Assembly: GCA_902771595.1 (NCBI GenBank)
Contig: CACXXH010000061.1
Span: 1-44,704 of the forward strand
Direction: 5' to 3'
Length of the DNA stretch: 44,704 nt
From: Fibrobacter succinogenes
Lineage (GTDB): Bacteria; Fibrobacterota; Fibrobacteria; Fibrobacterales; Fibrobacteraceae
In this document: positions 25,959 through 34,411 of the stretch, piece by piece
Layout: each line of letters starts with the position of its first letter
Numbering within the stretch: the stretch's first letter is position 1
The notes under the pieces: generated by a model
Seen by the model: the letters and a program-made list of their open reading frames with translations, nothing else
What the model was told of the DNA's origin: nothing
Database searches by the model: none
Position numbers and translations under genes: made by a program

Positions 25959-26336
25959 TTATTCCAGCGCAGACCGCACCTGTTGGATGAAATCCATTTC
26001 CTCGGGAGAGACGTTGTTTTCGTTGTCGTCTTCGCGAGATGCGGCGGCCACGCGGAGCATGGACTCGAGCACCTTGCTCTGGAACTCGGCTGTCGACTTC
26101 TTGAGCACATTGACGCAGGCCGCGGTCCGGTCCTTCGCCGAACTGAAGCTCCCATAGGAGGCGTTGAAATCGTCCCAAGACACATCCGGGGTCAGCTCAT
26201 CATGAATCTGGTCAAGCGTATCGCTTTCAGCCTCGGTCGCCGACGTCGAACCCGGCAGGAGTTTTTCGGTTTCCGCCTCGTGGAACAGGCATGCCACCTG
26301 CCAGGAGAGAATCAAAAGAGCCATATTTTCACTCAT
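25959..26336 (-). CDS. Unknown acidic protein
   Basis: The 125-residue protein starts MSENMALLILSWQVACLFHE and is rich in Glu, Asp, Ser and Ala. It appears all-helical, with no signal peptide or membrane segment. The C-terminal half (KSTAEFQSKVLESMLRVAAA, SPEEMDFIQQVRSALE) is loosely reminiscent of TerB-like helical proteins, but this is not secure. It faces away from dnaX, whose start is 114 nt away. Confidence 0.6.
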   Translation of the reverse strand: MSENMALLILSWQVACLFHEAETEKLLPGSTSATEAESDTLDQIHDELTPDVSWDDFNASYGSFSSAKDRTAACVNVLKKSTAEFQSKVLESMLRVAAASREDDNENNVSPEEMDFIQQVRSALE

Positions 26337-26392
26337 GGAACAACCTCATCGTTATTTGGAAAAGATAATAAAACTTGGTATAGGTCATCGGC

Positions 26393-26413
26393 GGTTGTTG
26401 GTCGCTAGTTACT
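26393..26413. repeat. Copy of dispersed 21-nt repeat upstream of dnaX
   Basis: GGTTGTTGGTCGCTAGTTACT differs from 2696-2716 (between thiG and thiH) at three positions. It lies 25 nt upstream of the dnaX -7 element. Confidence 0.6.
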
Positions 26414-26437
26414 ACCAATGTCCAACAATTCTTTTAC

Positions 26438-26445
26438 TACATTTA
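26438..26445 (+). promoter_or_regulatory. Candidate -7 element of dnaX
   Basis: TACATTTA-atcgc-ATG. The downstream ATG at 26451 is the start that aligns with E. coli DnaX, so the element sits 5 nt from a start codon supported by homology. An ATG further upstream (26418) would be outside such a transcript. Confidence 0.5.
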
Positions 26446-26450
26446 ATCGC

Positions 26451-28184
26451 ATGGCATACGTAGCAATGGCCCGCAAGTGGCGCCCGCAGTCCTTCGACGA
26501 CATGGTCGGGCAGGAACATATCGCAAAGACCCTCCAGAACGCAATCGAAGGGGGCCGACTCCATCATGCATTCCTTTTTACCGGGACCCGCGGTGTAGGC
26601 AAGACGACCAGTGCCCGAATCCTCGCCCGCACGCTGAACTGCACAGGCGGCGACCCGCTGCACCCCTGCGGAAAGTGCGACAGCTGCAAGGATATCGCCG
26701 GCGGCAACCCGATGGACGTCTATGAAATAGACGCCGCCTCCAACACGAGCGTAGACAACATCCGCGAAGCCATCGTCGAACGCGTGCAGTACCCGCCCGT
26801 CATCGGCAAGTACAAGATTTTCATCATCGACGAAGTCCACATGCTCTCGAACAGCGCCTTCAACGCCCTCCTCAAGACGCTCGAAGAACCGCCCGCGCAT
26901 GTGATCTTCATTTTCGCGACCACCGAAGTCAACAAGGTGCCGCAGACCATCCTCTCCCGCGTGCAGCGCTTCGACTTCAAGCGGCTCACCATCAACCAGA
27001 TTATCACGCGCCTGCGCTACATCTGCGAGCAGGAAGGCATCAACGCGAGCGACGAAGCCCTGAACATATTCGCCGAGAAGGCGGACGGCTCCATGCGCGA
27101 CGGCCTCACCTACTTCGACCAGGCATTCGCATTTACGGGCAGCGAGATGGACGCCGATTCCGTGCGCTCCGTCCTCGGCATTCCGCCCACCGAGCTCTTC
27201 TTCGAGCTCATCCAGGCCATCGAGAGCCACAACCTCAAGGGCTGCTTCCTCATGGTCGACAAGTCCGTGAACCGCGGTGTCGAATTCGCGCCGCTGCTCG
27301 ACGGGTTCGGCAAGTTCCTCAGGAACCTCCTGTACAGCCGCATCGACGCGGTCACGCCCGACGCACTGAACATTTCCGCGGAACTTTACGCGAAACTCAA
27401 GGAAACCACTCCGGGGCTTTCCAACGGCGACCTGCTGCGCATCTCCAAGATGCTTATCGACCTGCAGTCGCAAATCCGCTTCAGCACCAACCCGAGGCTC
27501 CTGGTAGAAACGACTTTCGCCCGCATGGCATGGCTCGACCGCCTCACCGATTTGAGACGCGCGCTTGCCGCCATAAACGACCCGAAATCAGCCGCCGACG
27601 AGGCGCTAAAAAAAAAAGTAACTGATATCCAGGCGATGCTCTCCGAACAGGCTCCCCCGAGTGGCGATGCCGGTTCGGCGTTCGGCTCCTATTCCGAAAA
27701 GGAAAGCGCGTATTCCCGCTACGAGATTACGGCCGCCTGGCCTTCCATCGTGGCATCCCTCGCCGACTGCGGCGATTTGCAGTTCTCAGCGGCGATAAAC
27801 GGCTCCGTGCTCGAAGCGGGCGACCTCAAGGCAGACCCGTTCCCGCTTTCGCTCACCTACACGGGCGAATCCGACCAGAACATCCCCTGGGGCTACCAGC
27901 AGATGCTCGATCACCCCGAGTTCGTGAAACGCGCCCGCGACATCCTCGAAGACAAGCTTCAGACCCACGTGCTGCTCTCGCTCAAGGCCCGCGCCTACAC
28001 CGAAGAGGAACGCGCCAGGAGGCGAAATGCACAAATGAGCCCCTTCGAGAAAGACTTGGAAAAAGAAGCCTGCCTGCAGGAACTCATCAAACTTTTCGGC
28101 GGAGAATTGGTATATTCTAAGCCGCTTGGAAAACAGCCGGAGGCGATGGCCATCGATTCCGGTGACGACATGAACGAAAACTAA
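26451..28184 (+). CDS. dnaX: DNA polymerase III subunit tau (gamma/tau), DnaX
   Basis: DnaX is the clamp-loader ATPase and replisome organiser. The start MAYVAMARKWRPQSFDDMVG aligns with E. coli MSYQVLARKWRP, so I prefer 26451 over the upstream ATG at 26418. Walker A GTRGVGKTT is at 45-53, the zinc cysteines are C64 and CGKCDSC, Walker B is IIDEVHML, and sensor LSRVQRFDF follows. Domain III ends near residue 380, where a run of ten A (27608-27617) encodes Leu-Lys-Lys-Lys at 386-389. Both other frames stop at once, suggesting slippage to a 389-391 residue gamma-like form. Full-length tau is 577 residues. ybaB follows 14 nt downstream. Confidence 0.96.
   Translation: MAYVAMARKWRPQSFDDMVGQEHIAKTLQNAIEGGRLHHAFLFTGTRGVGKTTSARILARTLNCTGGDPLHPCGKCDSCKDIAGGNPMDVYEIDAASNTSVDNIREAIVERVQYPPVIGKYKIFIIDEVHMLSNSAFNALLKTLEEPPAHVIFIFATTEVNKVPQTILSRVQRFDFKRLTINQIITRLRYICEQEGINASDEALNIFAEKADGSMRDGLTYFDQAFAFTGSEMDADSVRSVLGIPPTELFFELIQAIESHNLKGCFLMVDKSVNRGVEFAPLLDGFGKFLRNLLYSRIDAVTPDALNISAELYAKLKETTPGLSNGDLLRISKMLIDLQSQIRFSTNPRLLVETTFARMAWLDRLTDLRRALAAINDPKSAADEALKKKVTDIQAMLSEQAPPSGDAGSAFGSYSEKESAYSRYEITAAWPSIVASLADCGDLQFSAAINGSVLEAGDLKADPFPLSLTYTGESDQNIPWGYQQMLDHPEFVKRARDILEDKLQTHVLLSLKARAYTEEERARRRNAQMSPFEKDLEKEACLQELIKLFGGELVYSKPLGKQPEAMAIDSGDDMNEN
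27606..27625 (+). promoter_or_regulatory. A10 slippage site in dnaX
   Basis: The zero frame reads CTA AAA AAA AAA GTA ACT. One extra A (or a -1 ribosomal shift) gives AGT AAC TGA, stopping at 27623-27625. One A fewer gives AAG TAA, stopping at 27619-27621. A weak hairpin CCGAAC/GTTCGG lies further down (27643-27678). Lysine elsewhere in this gene is mostly AAG, so three AAA codons in a row stand out. Confidence 0.65.
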
Positions 28185-28198
28185 GAGGAAAATACGCT

Positions 28199-28507
28199 AT
28201 GGATATGAGTAAAATGCTCAAGGACCTTCAGAAAATGCAGAGCAAGATGATGAAGGCCCAGAATGACCTCAAGGCTCAGAGTTTCGACGCCGAAGCCGGC
28301 GGCGGCATGGTCAAGGTCGCCATCAACGGACAGGGGGTCCTCACCATGATCAAGATTAATCCCGACGCCGTCGACAAGGACGACGTGGAGGCCCTCGAGG
28401 ACCTGGTCATGGCCGCGGTGAATTCCGCCATCAAGAAGAAAGACGAGGCAGCCCAGTCTAGCCTGTCCAACATCACCGGTGGGATGAAAATCCCCGGCCT
28501 GATGTAG
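28199..28507 (+). CDS. ybaB: YbaB/EbfC nucleoid-associated protein
   Basis: This is a small DNA-binding dimer commonly co-transcribed with dnaX and recR. The 102-residue protein has MLKDLQKMQSKMMKAQNDL, a central beta sheet (GGGMVKVAINGQG, KINPDAVDKDDVEALEDLV) and the C-terminal helix ending GGMKIPGLM, all family hallmarks. The ATG at 28199 is used; 28205 is also possible. recR does not follow; a terminator does. Confidence 0.96.
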   Translation: MDMSKMLKDLQKMQSKMMKAQNDLKAQSFDAEAGGGMVKVAINGQGVLTMIKINPDAVDKDDVEALEDLVMAAVNSAIKKKDEAAQSSLSNITGGMKIPGLM

Positions 28508-28530
28508 TCTTTTTTCCCAAAAAGATTACC

Positions 28531-28561
28531 GCCCTTCCGCACCCGCGGAGGGGCATTTTTT
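28531..28561 (+). terminator. Intrinsic terminator of dnaX-ybaB
   Basis: GCCCTTCCGC (28531-28540) pairs with GCGGAGGGGC (28545-28554), one G-U, loop ACCC, followed by ATTTTTT. Confidence 0.9.
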
Positions 28562-28646
28562 CATAATTTTTAGCCGTTTATCAGCTAAAATATGCTTTTC
28601 GTCACTTTTTCAAACCACATGCCTTTAAGATTATATAATATATTTT

Positions 28647-28654
28647 TACATTTG
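28647..28654 (+). promoter_or_regulatory. Candidate -7 element of the tripartite pump operon
   Basis: TACATTTG followed by 25 nt containing GGAG (28671-28674) and then the ATG at 28680. This is a leadered start using the same promoter box as rnpB. No TTG lies at 19-21 nt; an AT-rich tract does. Confidence 0.45.
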
Positions 28655-28679
28655 GCGCGTAAAATCTCTTGGAGAATAG

Positions 28680-30098
28680 ATGCTCAGGCACTTAGCAATT
28701 CCCACATTTCTCGCGCTCACCGTCGTACTGCCCAGTTGGGCAGGTAAGACGTATACCCGCGAAGAAGCCCTCAACATAGCACTCGAAAAGTCCTCGGATG
28801 TGAAATCCGCCGAAGAAGACTTGAAGAGCGCCAATTCCCAGGTGACTGCCGGCTACGGCAACGCCTACCCGTCCATCGACCTGAATGCCACCGTAACCCG
28901 CATTTTCGGCCTGGACGATGTAAAGCAATCCTCCGACCTGACTGATGCCGCCACGCAGATGGCCCAGGGCAAAGACGCCGAAGGGCACCCCATGGCGAAC
29001 GCCTACGACCAGCAGGTCATCGGGCCGGCTGTGGACGGGCTCCTCTACGGCATGAAATCGCAAGGTTACCGCTGGCAGTCCAGCGTGGGCATCACCGCCA
29101 CCCAGGTTCTTTATGCCGAAGGCAAAGTGGGCGTCGGTATCGAAATCGCCAAGGCCTACAAGCGCATCAACGAGGTGAACCTCGAGAACAAGAAGGCACA
29201 GGTCCGCTATGACGTGAACAACGCCTTCGACCAGCTCATCTACCTCGACTCCGCCATCAAGATCCTGTACGCATCCAAGGACCTCCTGCAAGAGAACTTG
29301 AATTTCGTGGAGCAGTCCAAGAACAGCGGGCTTGCCACCGAACTTGACCTCATCCGCGTACAGCTTTCGATGGACCAGCTGAGCTCGAACATCGCAAGTA
29401 CCGAAAAGAAGCGCATTCTCGCCCGCAACGCGCTCCTCAACACGATGGGCCTCGAATGGGAAACCGACGTGAACTTCCAGGGCGACCTGCGCGACCCCGC
29501 CGAAGGCTACTCCTTCCCCGACACCGCCATGGCCAACGTGAAGAAGCGCCGCAAGGAACTCGTGATGCTCGAAGAGACGGAACACATGAAGAACCTGAAC
29601 GTCGAAATCGAGCAGGGCGGCTACAAGCCGACCATCGTCCTCCTGGGCGGACTCAAGTACGCGAACAACAAGAACAAGATTACCGAATGGGACGCCCCGA
29701 AGTGGGACAAGCTCAACAAGTACGTCGCGCTGAACGTGTCGATGAACCTGTTCAACGGCATGAAGACCCGCGAAGGCGTGGCCCAGGCGAAGTCGAGCCT
29801 CCGCAGCACGCAAATCCAGAAGGAAACAGCCGAACGCGGATTCCGCATGCAGATTGAATCGTGCGTAAACACGCTCGACGATGCGAACAGCCAGATTGAA
29901 ATTGCGAAGCGCCAGATCGACCTCGCACAAAAGAACTACGACCTCACGAACGAAGCCTACAAGCTCGGCCGCGAAACGCAGCTGAACCTCCTGAGCGCAG
30001 AAAACAGCCTGCGCACCGCAAAACTCGACTACATGTCGGCAATCGTGGAATGGAACAAGGCCTACAACGCTCTACTGCAGGCCACCGGAGAATATTAA
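28680..30098 (+). CDS. TolC-like outer-membrane efflux protein
   Basis: The 472-residue protein forms the trimeric outer-membrane channel for a tripartite exporter. It has signal peptide MLRHLAIPTFLALTVVLPSWA and the duplicated OEP helical repeats beginning TYTREEALNIALEKSSDVKS and, in the second half, KETAERGFRMQIESCVNTLD. NYDLTNEAYKLGRETQLNLL and the C-terminal AYNALLQATGEY are characteristic of the family. The order outer-membrane factor, adaptor, permease is consistent with one operon (gaps 12 and 19 nt). This channel could also serve the RND pair at 12250-16444. Confidence 0.93.
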   Translation: MLRHLAIPTFLALTVVLPSWAGKTYTREEALNIALEKSSDVKSAEEDLKSANSQVTAGYGNAYPSIDLNATVTRIFGLDDVKQSSDLTDAATQMAQGKDAEGHPMANAYDQQVIGPAVDGLLYGMKSQGYRWQSSVGITATQVLYAEGKVGVGIEIAKAYKRINEVNLENKKAQVRYDVNNAFDQLIYLDSAIKILYASKDLLQENLNFVEQSKNSGLATELDLIRVQLSMDQLSSNIASTEKKRILARNALLNTMGLEWETDVNFQGDLRDPAEGYSFPDTAMANVKKRRKELVMLEETEHMKNLNVEIEQGGYKPTIVLLGGLKYANNKNKITEWDAPKWDKLNKYVALNVSMNLFNGMKTREGVAQAKSSLRSTQIQKETAERGFRMQIESCVNTLDDANSQIEIAKRQIDLAQKNYDLTNEAYKLGRETQLNLLSAENSLRTAKLDYMSAIVEWNKAYNALLQATGEY

Positions 30099-30110
30099 TA
30101 GGAAGAAGAT

Positions 30111-31160
30111 ATGAACAAGTTAACGAAAGCAATCATCACAGCAACCGCATTCTCGCTTCTTCTCACGGGTTGCGACCTCAAGAAAAAAGATGAAGGCGCC
30201 GAACAGAAGGCAGCCACCATTGAGCAGATTCAGGCCGAAAAGGGCAAGCCCGCCAAGATCGTAAAGGCCACCACGGCAGAAATCACCGACGTGCGCAAGT
30301 TCAGCGGCTCCATCGAGGGCATGCAACAGTCCTACGCCATCTCGAAGATGACCGACCCGCTTGCGAAAATCAACGTGCAGGTCGGCTCCACCGTGAAAAA
30401 AGACCAGGTGCTCGCCGAATTCATTTTCACCGGAGATAACACTCAGTACCAGCAGGCACAGGAACAGATAGCCATCCTCCAGAAGGCAACGGAACGCATG
30501 CGCGAACTGCACGCCAAGGGCGGCATCAGCCAGCAGGACATGGACACGCAGGAAATGCAGCTCAAGGTTGCCAAGATGAACCTCGAGACCATCCGCCGCG
30601 CCACAAAGATTCTCGCCCCGGCAGCCGGCGTTGTCACGCAGGTCAACTACCAGGTAGGCCAGACTCCCGGTCTCGGCGCCACAGTCTTTACCATCGCGAA
30701 GCTCGACCAGGTCATTCTCAAGCTGAACGTCACAAGCAAGGATATCGGATTCTTCAAGAAGGGTGCGGCAGCGACTGTCGATGTGGGCGGCGAAAAGATC
30801 AAGGGCAAGGTGACGCTCATCCCACTAGCCGCAAACTCGATAACTCGATTCTTCCCGGTCGAAATAACGTTCCAGAACAAGAACAAGAAGTTACTCCCCG
30901 GCATGTACGTAACAACCGAACTTGACGCACGCAGCGTAAAGGGCATCATCGTCCCCATCGAAGCTGTCGTATACCGCAACGGCATAAATACCATCTGGAC
31001 CGTTACTGCCGAAGGCAAGGCAAAGCGCAAGGTCGTGAAACTCGGCGTACAGACCAAGGGCGACGTCCAGATTCTCGAAGGCCTTGAAGAGGGCGACCAG
31101 GTCATGGTCGAAGGCCAGTTCCGCATGAACGATGGCGACAAGGTTCTCATCATCGAATAA
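30111..31160 (+). CDS. RND periplasmic adaptor (HlyD/AcrA type) lipoprotein
   Basis: The 349-residue adaptor has lipobox LLLTGC after a basic signal (MNKLTKAIITATAFS). The first lipoyl half is INVQVGSTVKKDQVLAEF, a coiled-coil hairpin runs around residues 105-155, and the second half is ILAPAAGVVTQVNYQVGQ. The beta-barrel part contains LPGMYVTTEL and the membrane-proximal part ends QFRMNDGDKVLIIE. It sits between the TolC-like and RND genes. It lacks the Gly-rich spacer seen in the other adaptor of this window. Confidence 0.93.
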   Translation: MNKLTKAIITATAFSLLLTGCDLKKKDEGAEQKAATIEQIQAEKGKPAKIVKATTAEITDVRKFSGSIEGMQQSYAISKMTDPLAKINVQVGSTVKKDQVLAEFIFTGDNTQYQQAQEQIAILQKATERMRELHAKGGISQQDMDTQEMQLKVAKMNLETIRRATKILAPAAGVVTQVNYQVGQTPGLGATVFTIAKLDQVILKLNVTSKDIGFFKKGAAATVDVGGEKIKGKVTLIPLAANSITRFFPVEITFQNKNKKLLPGMYVTTELDARSVKGIIVPIEAVVYRNGINTIWTVTAEGKAKRKVVKLGVQTKGDVQILEGLEEGDQVMVEGQFRMNDGDKVLIIE

Positions 31161-31179
31161 GGCGACGGAGATTTATTGA

Positions 31180-34100
31180 ATGATTAAGGCGAGTATCTAT
31201 AAACCGATTACCATGCTCATGGTCATATTGACCGTGGTGGTTTTCGGTATCTACACCTACCGCATGATGGTGGTGGACCTGTTGCCGAAATTCGAAGTGC
31301 CCGTGGTAACGGCGGTCATCGTCTATTCGGGCGCAAACCCCGAAGAAATCGAGACTACGGTCATCAAGCCGGTCGAAGACGCCGTCGAACTTGTTGACGG
31401 TATCGACTTCGTGCAGGCAATATGCATGGAGAACTACGGCATCCTCATCGCCATGTTCAACATGGGAACGAACGTGGACGTGGCTGCAAACGACGTGCGT
31501 GCGAAAATCGAGCAGACCGCAGCCACCTTCCCCGACGCCGTCGAAGCCCCGATTATCTCGAAGCTCGACATCAACGCCCAGGCAATCATGAGCTTCTCCT
31601 TCACCGGCCCGGTAAGTTCTACCGAACTGCGTAGGAAGGCCGAAGACGAAATCGAGCCCCTGCTCACATCTGTTTCCGGTGTTGCCAGCGTGGATATTTT
31701 CGGCGGCACGACCCGCGAAATTTCCATTGAACTCGACAAGGAACAGCTCATGGCCCGCGGAGTCGACATTTCGACCATCATGGGCGTGTTCCAGGCATCG
31801 AACATCAATTACCCCGTCGGTGAAGTTCGCGGCGCCCGCAAGAACACATCCGTGCGTACCGCAGGCAAGTTCGAGAACCTGGACCAGATGCGCAACATGG
31901 ACATTCCGACAGCGACAGGCGTCATCAAGCTCGGCGAAATCGCGAAGGTCAAGGACACCGTCAAGACGGTTACATCCGCATCGCGCTACAACGGCATCAA
32001 CTCCGTCTCGCTCGACATCAAGAAGCGTTCTGATGCTAACGTGGTCGACGTCGCCAAGGGTACACTCGCCCGCGTGGAACAGATCAACAGTACGCTTCCC
32101 GAAGGTTTCAAAATTCACCTGATTTACGACAAGTCCGAAGCCATTCAGGAATCCGTAGACAACGTTATCCAGAACATCCTCCTTGCCATCGTGCTTACGT
32201 CGGTGCTCCTGCTCCTCTTCCTGGGCAAGCTTTCCACCACGCTTATCGCAGCCCTCACGATGCCGATTTCCGTCATCGGTGCGTTCACGTTCATGTACTT
32301 CGCCGACTTCGGCATCAACATGATGTCTCTCATGGCGCTATCTTCGGCGGTGGGCTTGTTGGTCACTAACTCCATCGTGGTGCTCGAGAATATCAACTCC
32401 AAGTTGCAGGATGGCCTCGATCCCAAGGAAGCTGCCTACAAGGGCACAAGCGAAATCATGGTCGCCATCATGGCGTCGACGCTTACCAACGTGTGCGTGT
32501 TCGTGCCTATCGCGTTCATGAAGTCCATCGTGGGCATTTTCTTCAAGACCTACGGTATGACCATGGTGTTTGCGACAGTCGTGTCGCTGTTGGTGACGTT
32601 CACGCTCACCCCGCTCATGGCCGCCTACCTGTTCAAGGGCAAGAAGAAGGACGAGAACGGCAACATCATCGAAGAGAAACCCGGCATCGTAGAACGCCTA
32701 ACATCGTTCTTCCCGATGATTCTGAACGGCATCCGCTTTGTTTACCTGAAAACGCTCAGTTTCAGCCTTTCCGTCCCGGGATTCTTTGCCCAGTTGCTTG
32801 GCATGATTGCGTTGCTTGCATTCGTCGCCTTCATGGGATTCAACTTCCTCTCCGTCGAACTCATGCCCAAGCAGGATCAGGGTCAAATCCTCATTTCCGT
32901 CGAAATGCCTATCGGAACGAACATCGAAACTACGGATAGCGTAACGAAGATTATCGAAAGCCGCATCAAGGACATTCCCGATATGGAGCGCTACAACGCT
33001 ACCGTCGGTGGTGAAAACGGCTTTACGGGCACGAACACCTCCAAAATTCGTCTGAAACTGTTCAAGCGCGGCGAAGGCCGTGACCGCAGTTCCGATGACA
33101 TTGTCGACTCGTTGCGCCCCTACCTCGCCGACATTCCCGACGCCTACATCTCTATCAAGATGTCTTCCGTTACCGAAATGAACAACGGCCAAGGTGGAGA
33201 CGTCGTGCTCGAAGTGAACAGCCTCGTTGTCGATTCCGCCCTGAAGGCTGCGGAAATCGTCATGAACAGGATTCAGGACATTCCCGGCGTTGTCGACGTC
33301 AAGCTCAGCTACGAAGCCGGCAAGCCCGAAATCAAGCTTATCCCCAACCGCCAGGCGCTTGCCGACTACGGCGTCGCCCTGCAGTCCGTCGCAGTCATGA
33401 ACTACATCGCCGTGAGCGGTCTTGAGACCAGCACCTTTACCGAAGACGGCGAAGAATACAAGGTATATGTCCGCATGGAAGAAAAAGACCGCAAGGACCA
33501 TGCCGATATCGAAGACCTGCCTTTGCTCACGCCCAAGGGTTATGTCCCGGCCTCTACCCTCTTCGACATTGTCGATGGTGCGGGCCCGACCAAGATCGAA
33601 CGCAAGCGCAAGCGCAACCACGTCGACGTCTACATGAACCTCCTCCCCGGCCACACGACCGGCGAAATCATGGACTCGATTAAGGTTATCACTGACTCCA
33701 TGAAGGATGAGGTGCCCGACGGCATCACGTTCAGTTTCGGTGGAAACGCCGACATGCAGAACGACATGGTGGAAGAATTCATCGCGGCTATCCTCATGGC
33801 CATTCTCCTCACCTACATCTTGCTGGTGGCCCTGCTCGAAAGCTTCTTGCAGCCCTTCATCATCATGTTCACTATCCCGATGGGCGCCATTGGCGTTATC
33901 CTCGCGCTCGTGTTTACGAATACCTCGCTCTCCATGGTTTCCCTCATGGCTATCGTGATGCTTATCGGTGTGGTGGTGAACAACGCCATCTTGCTACTCG
34001 ACGAAGCGAACCGACTGCTCCGAAGCGGAGCCATGGGCAGGCGCAGCGCCATGCTGACGGCCGCAAAAGAAAAATTCCAGGCCATCGTACTTGCGACATT

Positions 34101-34326
34101 CGCATCCATAGTGGCCCAGATGCCGCTCGCCCTTGCTATCGGTGGTGACGTCGCGAAGATGAACCAGCCCATGGGTATCGCATGCGTGGGCGGCCTCGCC
34201 GTTTCCGCCATCCTGACCATGTACCTGATCCCGACTGCATTCTGGCTCCCGAACGCCTTGTTCCACAAGGTCAAGAGTGGAGTGAAGAAGGTCGGCAAAA
34301 AGATGCAACGTCACCACAGCGCTTAA
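31180..34326 (+). CDS. RND-family permease with non-canonical proton-relay sites
   Basis: The 1048-residue protein has the full RND layout: TM1 (ITMLMVILTVVVFGIYTYRM), two periplasmic pore regions and twelve predicted helices. TM4 reads GLLVTNSIVVLENI, so the Asp pair of AcrB is replaced by T396-N397. TM10 reads GVVVNNAILLLDEAN, so the relay Lys is N934. The following RPILMTS segment is QAIVLATF. The rest (for example MPKQDQGQILISVEMPIGTN) looks intact, and the operon partners are intact, so this is unlikely to be decay. The energy coupling ion or mechanism is unclear. A terminator follows. Confidence 0.93.
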   Translation: MIKASIYKPITMLMVILTVVVFGIYTYRMMVVDLLPKFEVPVVTAVIVYSGANPEEIETTVIKPVEDAVELVDGIDFVQAICMENYGILIAMFNMGTNVDVAANDVRAKIEQTAATFPDAVEAPIISKLDINAQAIMSFSFTGPVSSTELRRKAEDEIEPLLTSVSGVASVDIFGGTTREISIELDKEQLMARGVDISTIMGVFQASNINYPVGEVRGARKNTSVRTAGKFENLDQMRNMDIPTATGVIKLGEIAKVKDTVKTVTSASRYNGINSVSLDIKKRSDANVVDVAKGTLARVEQINSTLPEGFKIHLIYDKSEAIQESVDNVIQNILLAIVLTSVLLLLFLGKLSTTLIAALTMPISVIGAFTFMYFADFGINMMSLMALSSAVGLLVTNSIVVLENINSKLQDGLDPKEAAYKGTSEIMVAIMASTLTNVCVFVPIAFMKSIVGIFFKTYGMTMVFATVVSLLVTFTLTPLMAAYLFKGKKKDENGNIIEEKPGIVERLTSFFPMILNGIRFVYLKTLSFSLSVPGFFAQLLGMIALLAFVAFMGFNFLSVELMPKQDQGQILISVEMPIGTNIETTDSVTKIIESRIKDIPDMERYNATVGGENGFTGTNTSKIRLKLFKRGEGRDRSSDDIVDSLRPYLADIPDAYISIKMSSVTEMNNGQGGDVVLEVNSLVVDSALKAAEIVMNRIQDIPGVVDVKLSYEAGKPEIKLIPNRQALADYGVALQSVAVMNYIAVSGLETSTFTEDGEEYKVYVRMEEKDRKDHADIEDLPLLTPKGYVPASTLFDIVDGAGPTKIERKRKRNHVDVYMNLLPGHTTGEIMDSIKVITDSMKDEVPDGITFSFGGNADMQNDMVEEFIAAILMAILLTYILLVALLESFLQPFIIMFTIPMGAIGVILALVFTNTSLSMVSLMAIVMLIGVVVNNAILLLDEANRLLRSGAMGRRSAMLTAAKEKFQAIVLATFASIVAQMPLALAIGGDVAKMNQPMGIACVGGLAVSAILTMYLIPTAFWLPNALFHKVKSGVKKVGKKMQRHHSA

Positions 34327-34345
34327 TATTCTAATCTCCTTGTTA

Positions 34346-34373
34346 AGGCCTCCGCAATAGCGGAGGCTTTTTT
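34346..34373 (+). terminator. Intrinsic terminator of the tripartite pump operon
   Basis: GCCTCCGC (34348-34355) pairs perfectly with GCGGAGGC (34360-34367), loop AATA, followed by TTTTTT, 21 nt after the RND stop. Confidence 0.92.
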
Positions 34374-34411
34374 GTGGTCTCGCGAGAAGCGATTTTTGTA
34401 GTTTCCGTTGT

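Noticed and set aside
31150..33654. Minus-strand frames opposite the second RND permease
   Set aside because: The plus-strand gene is unambiguous and the antisense frames have no start context or motifs.
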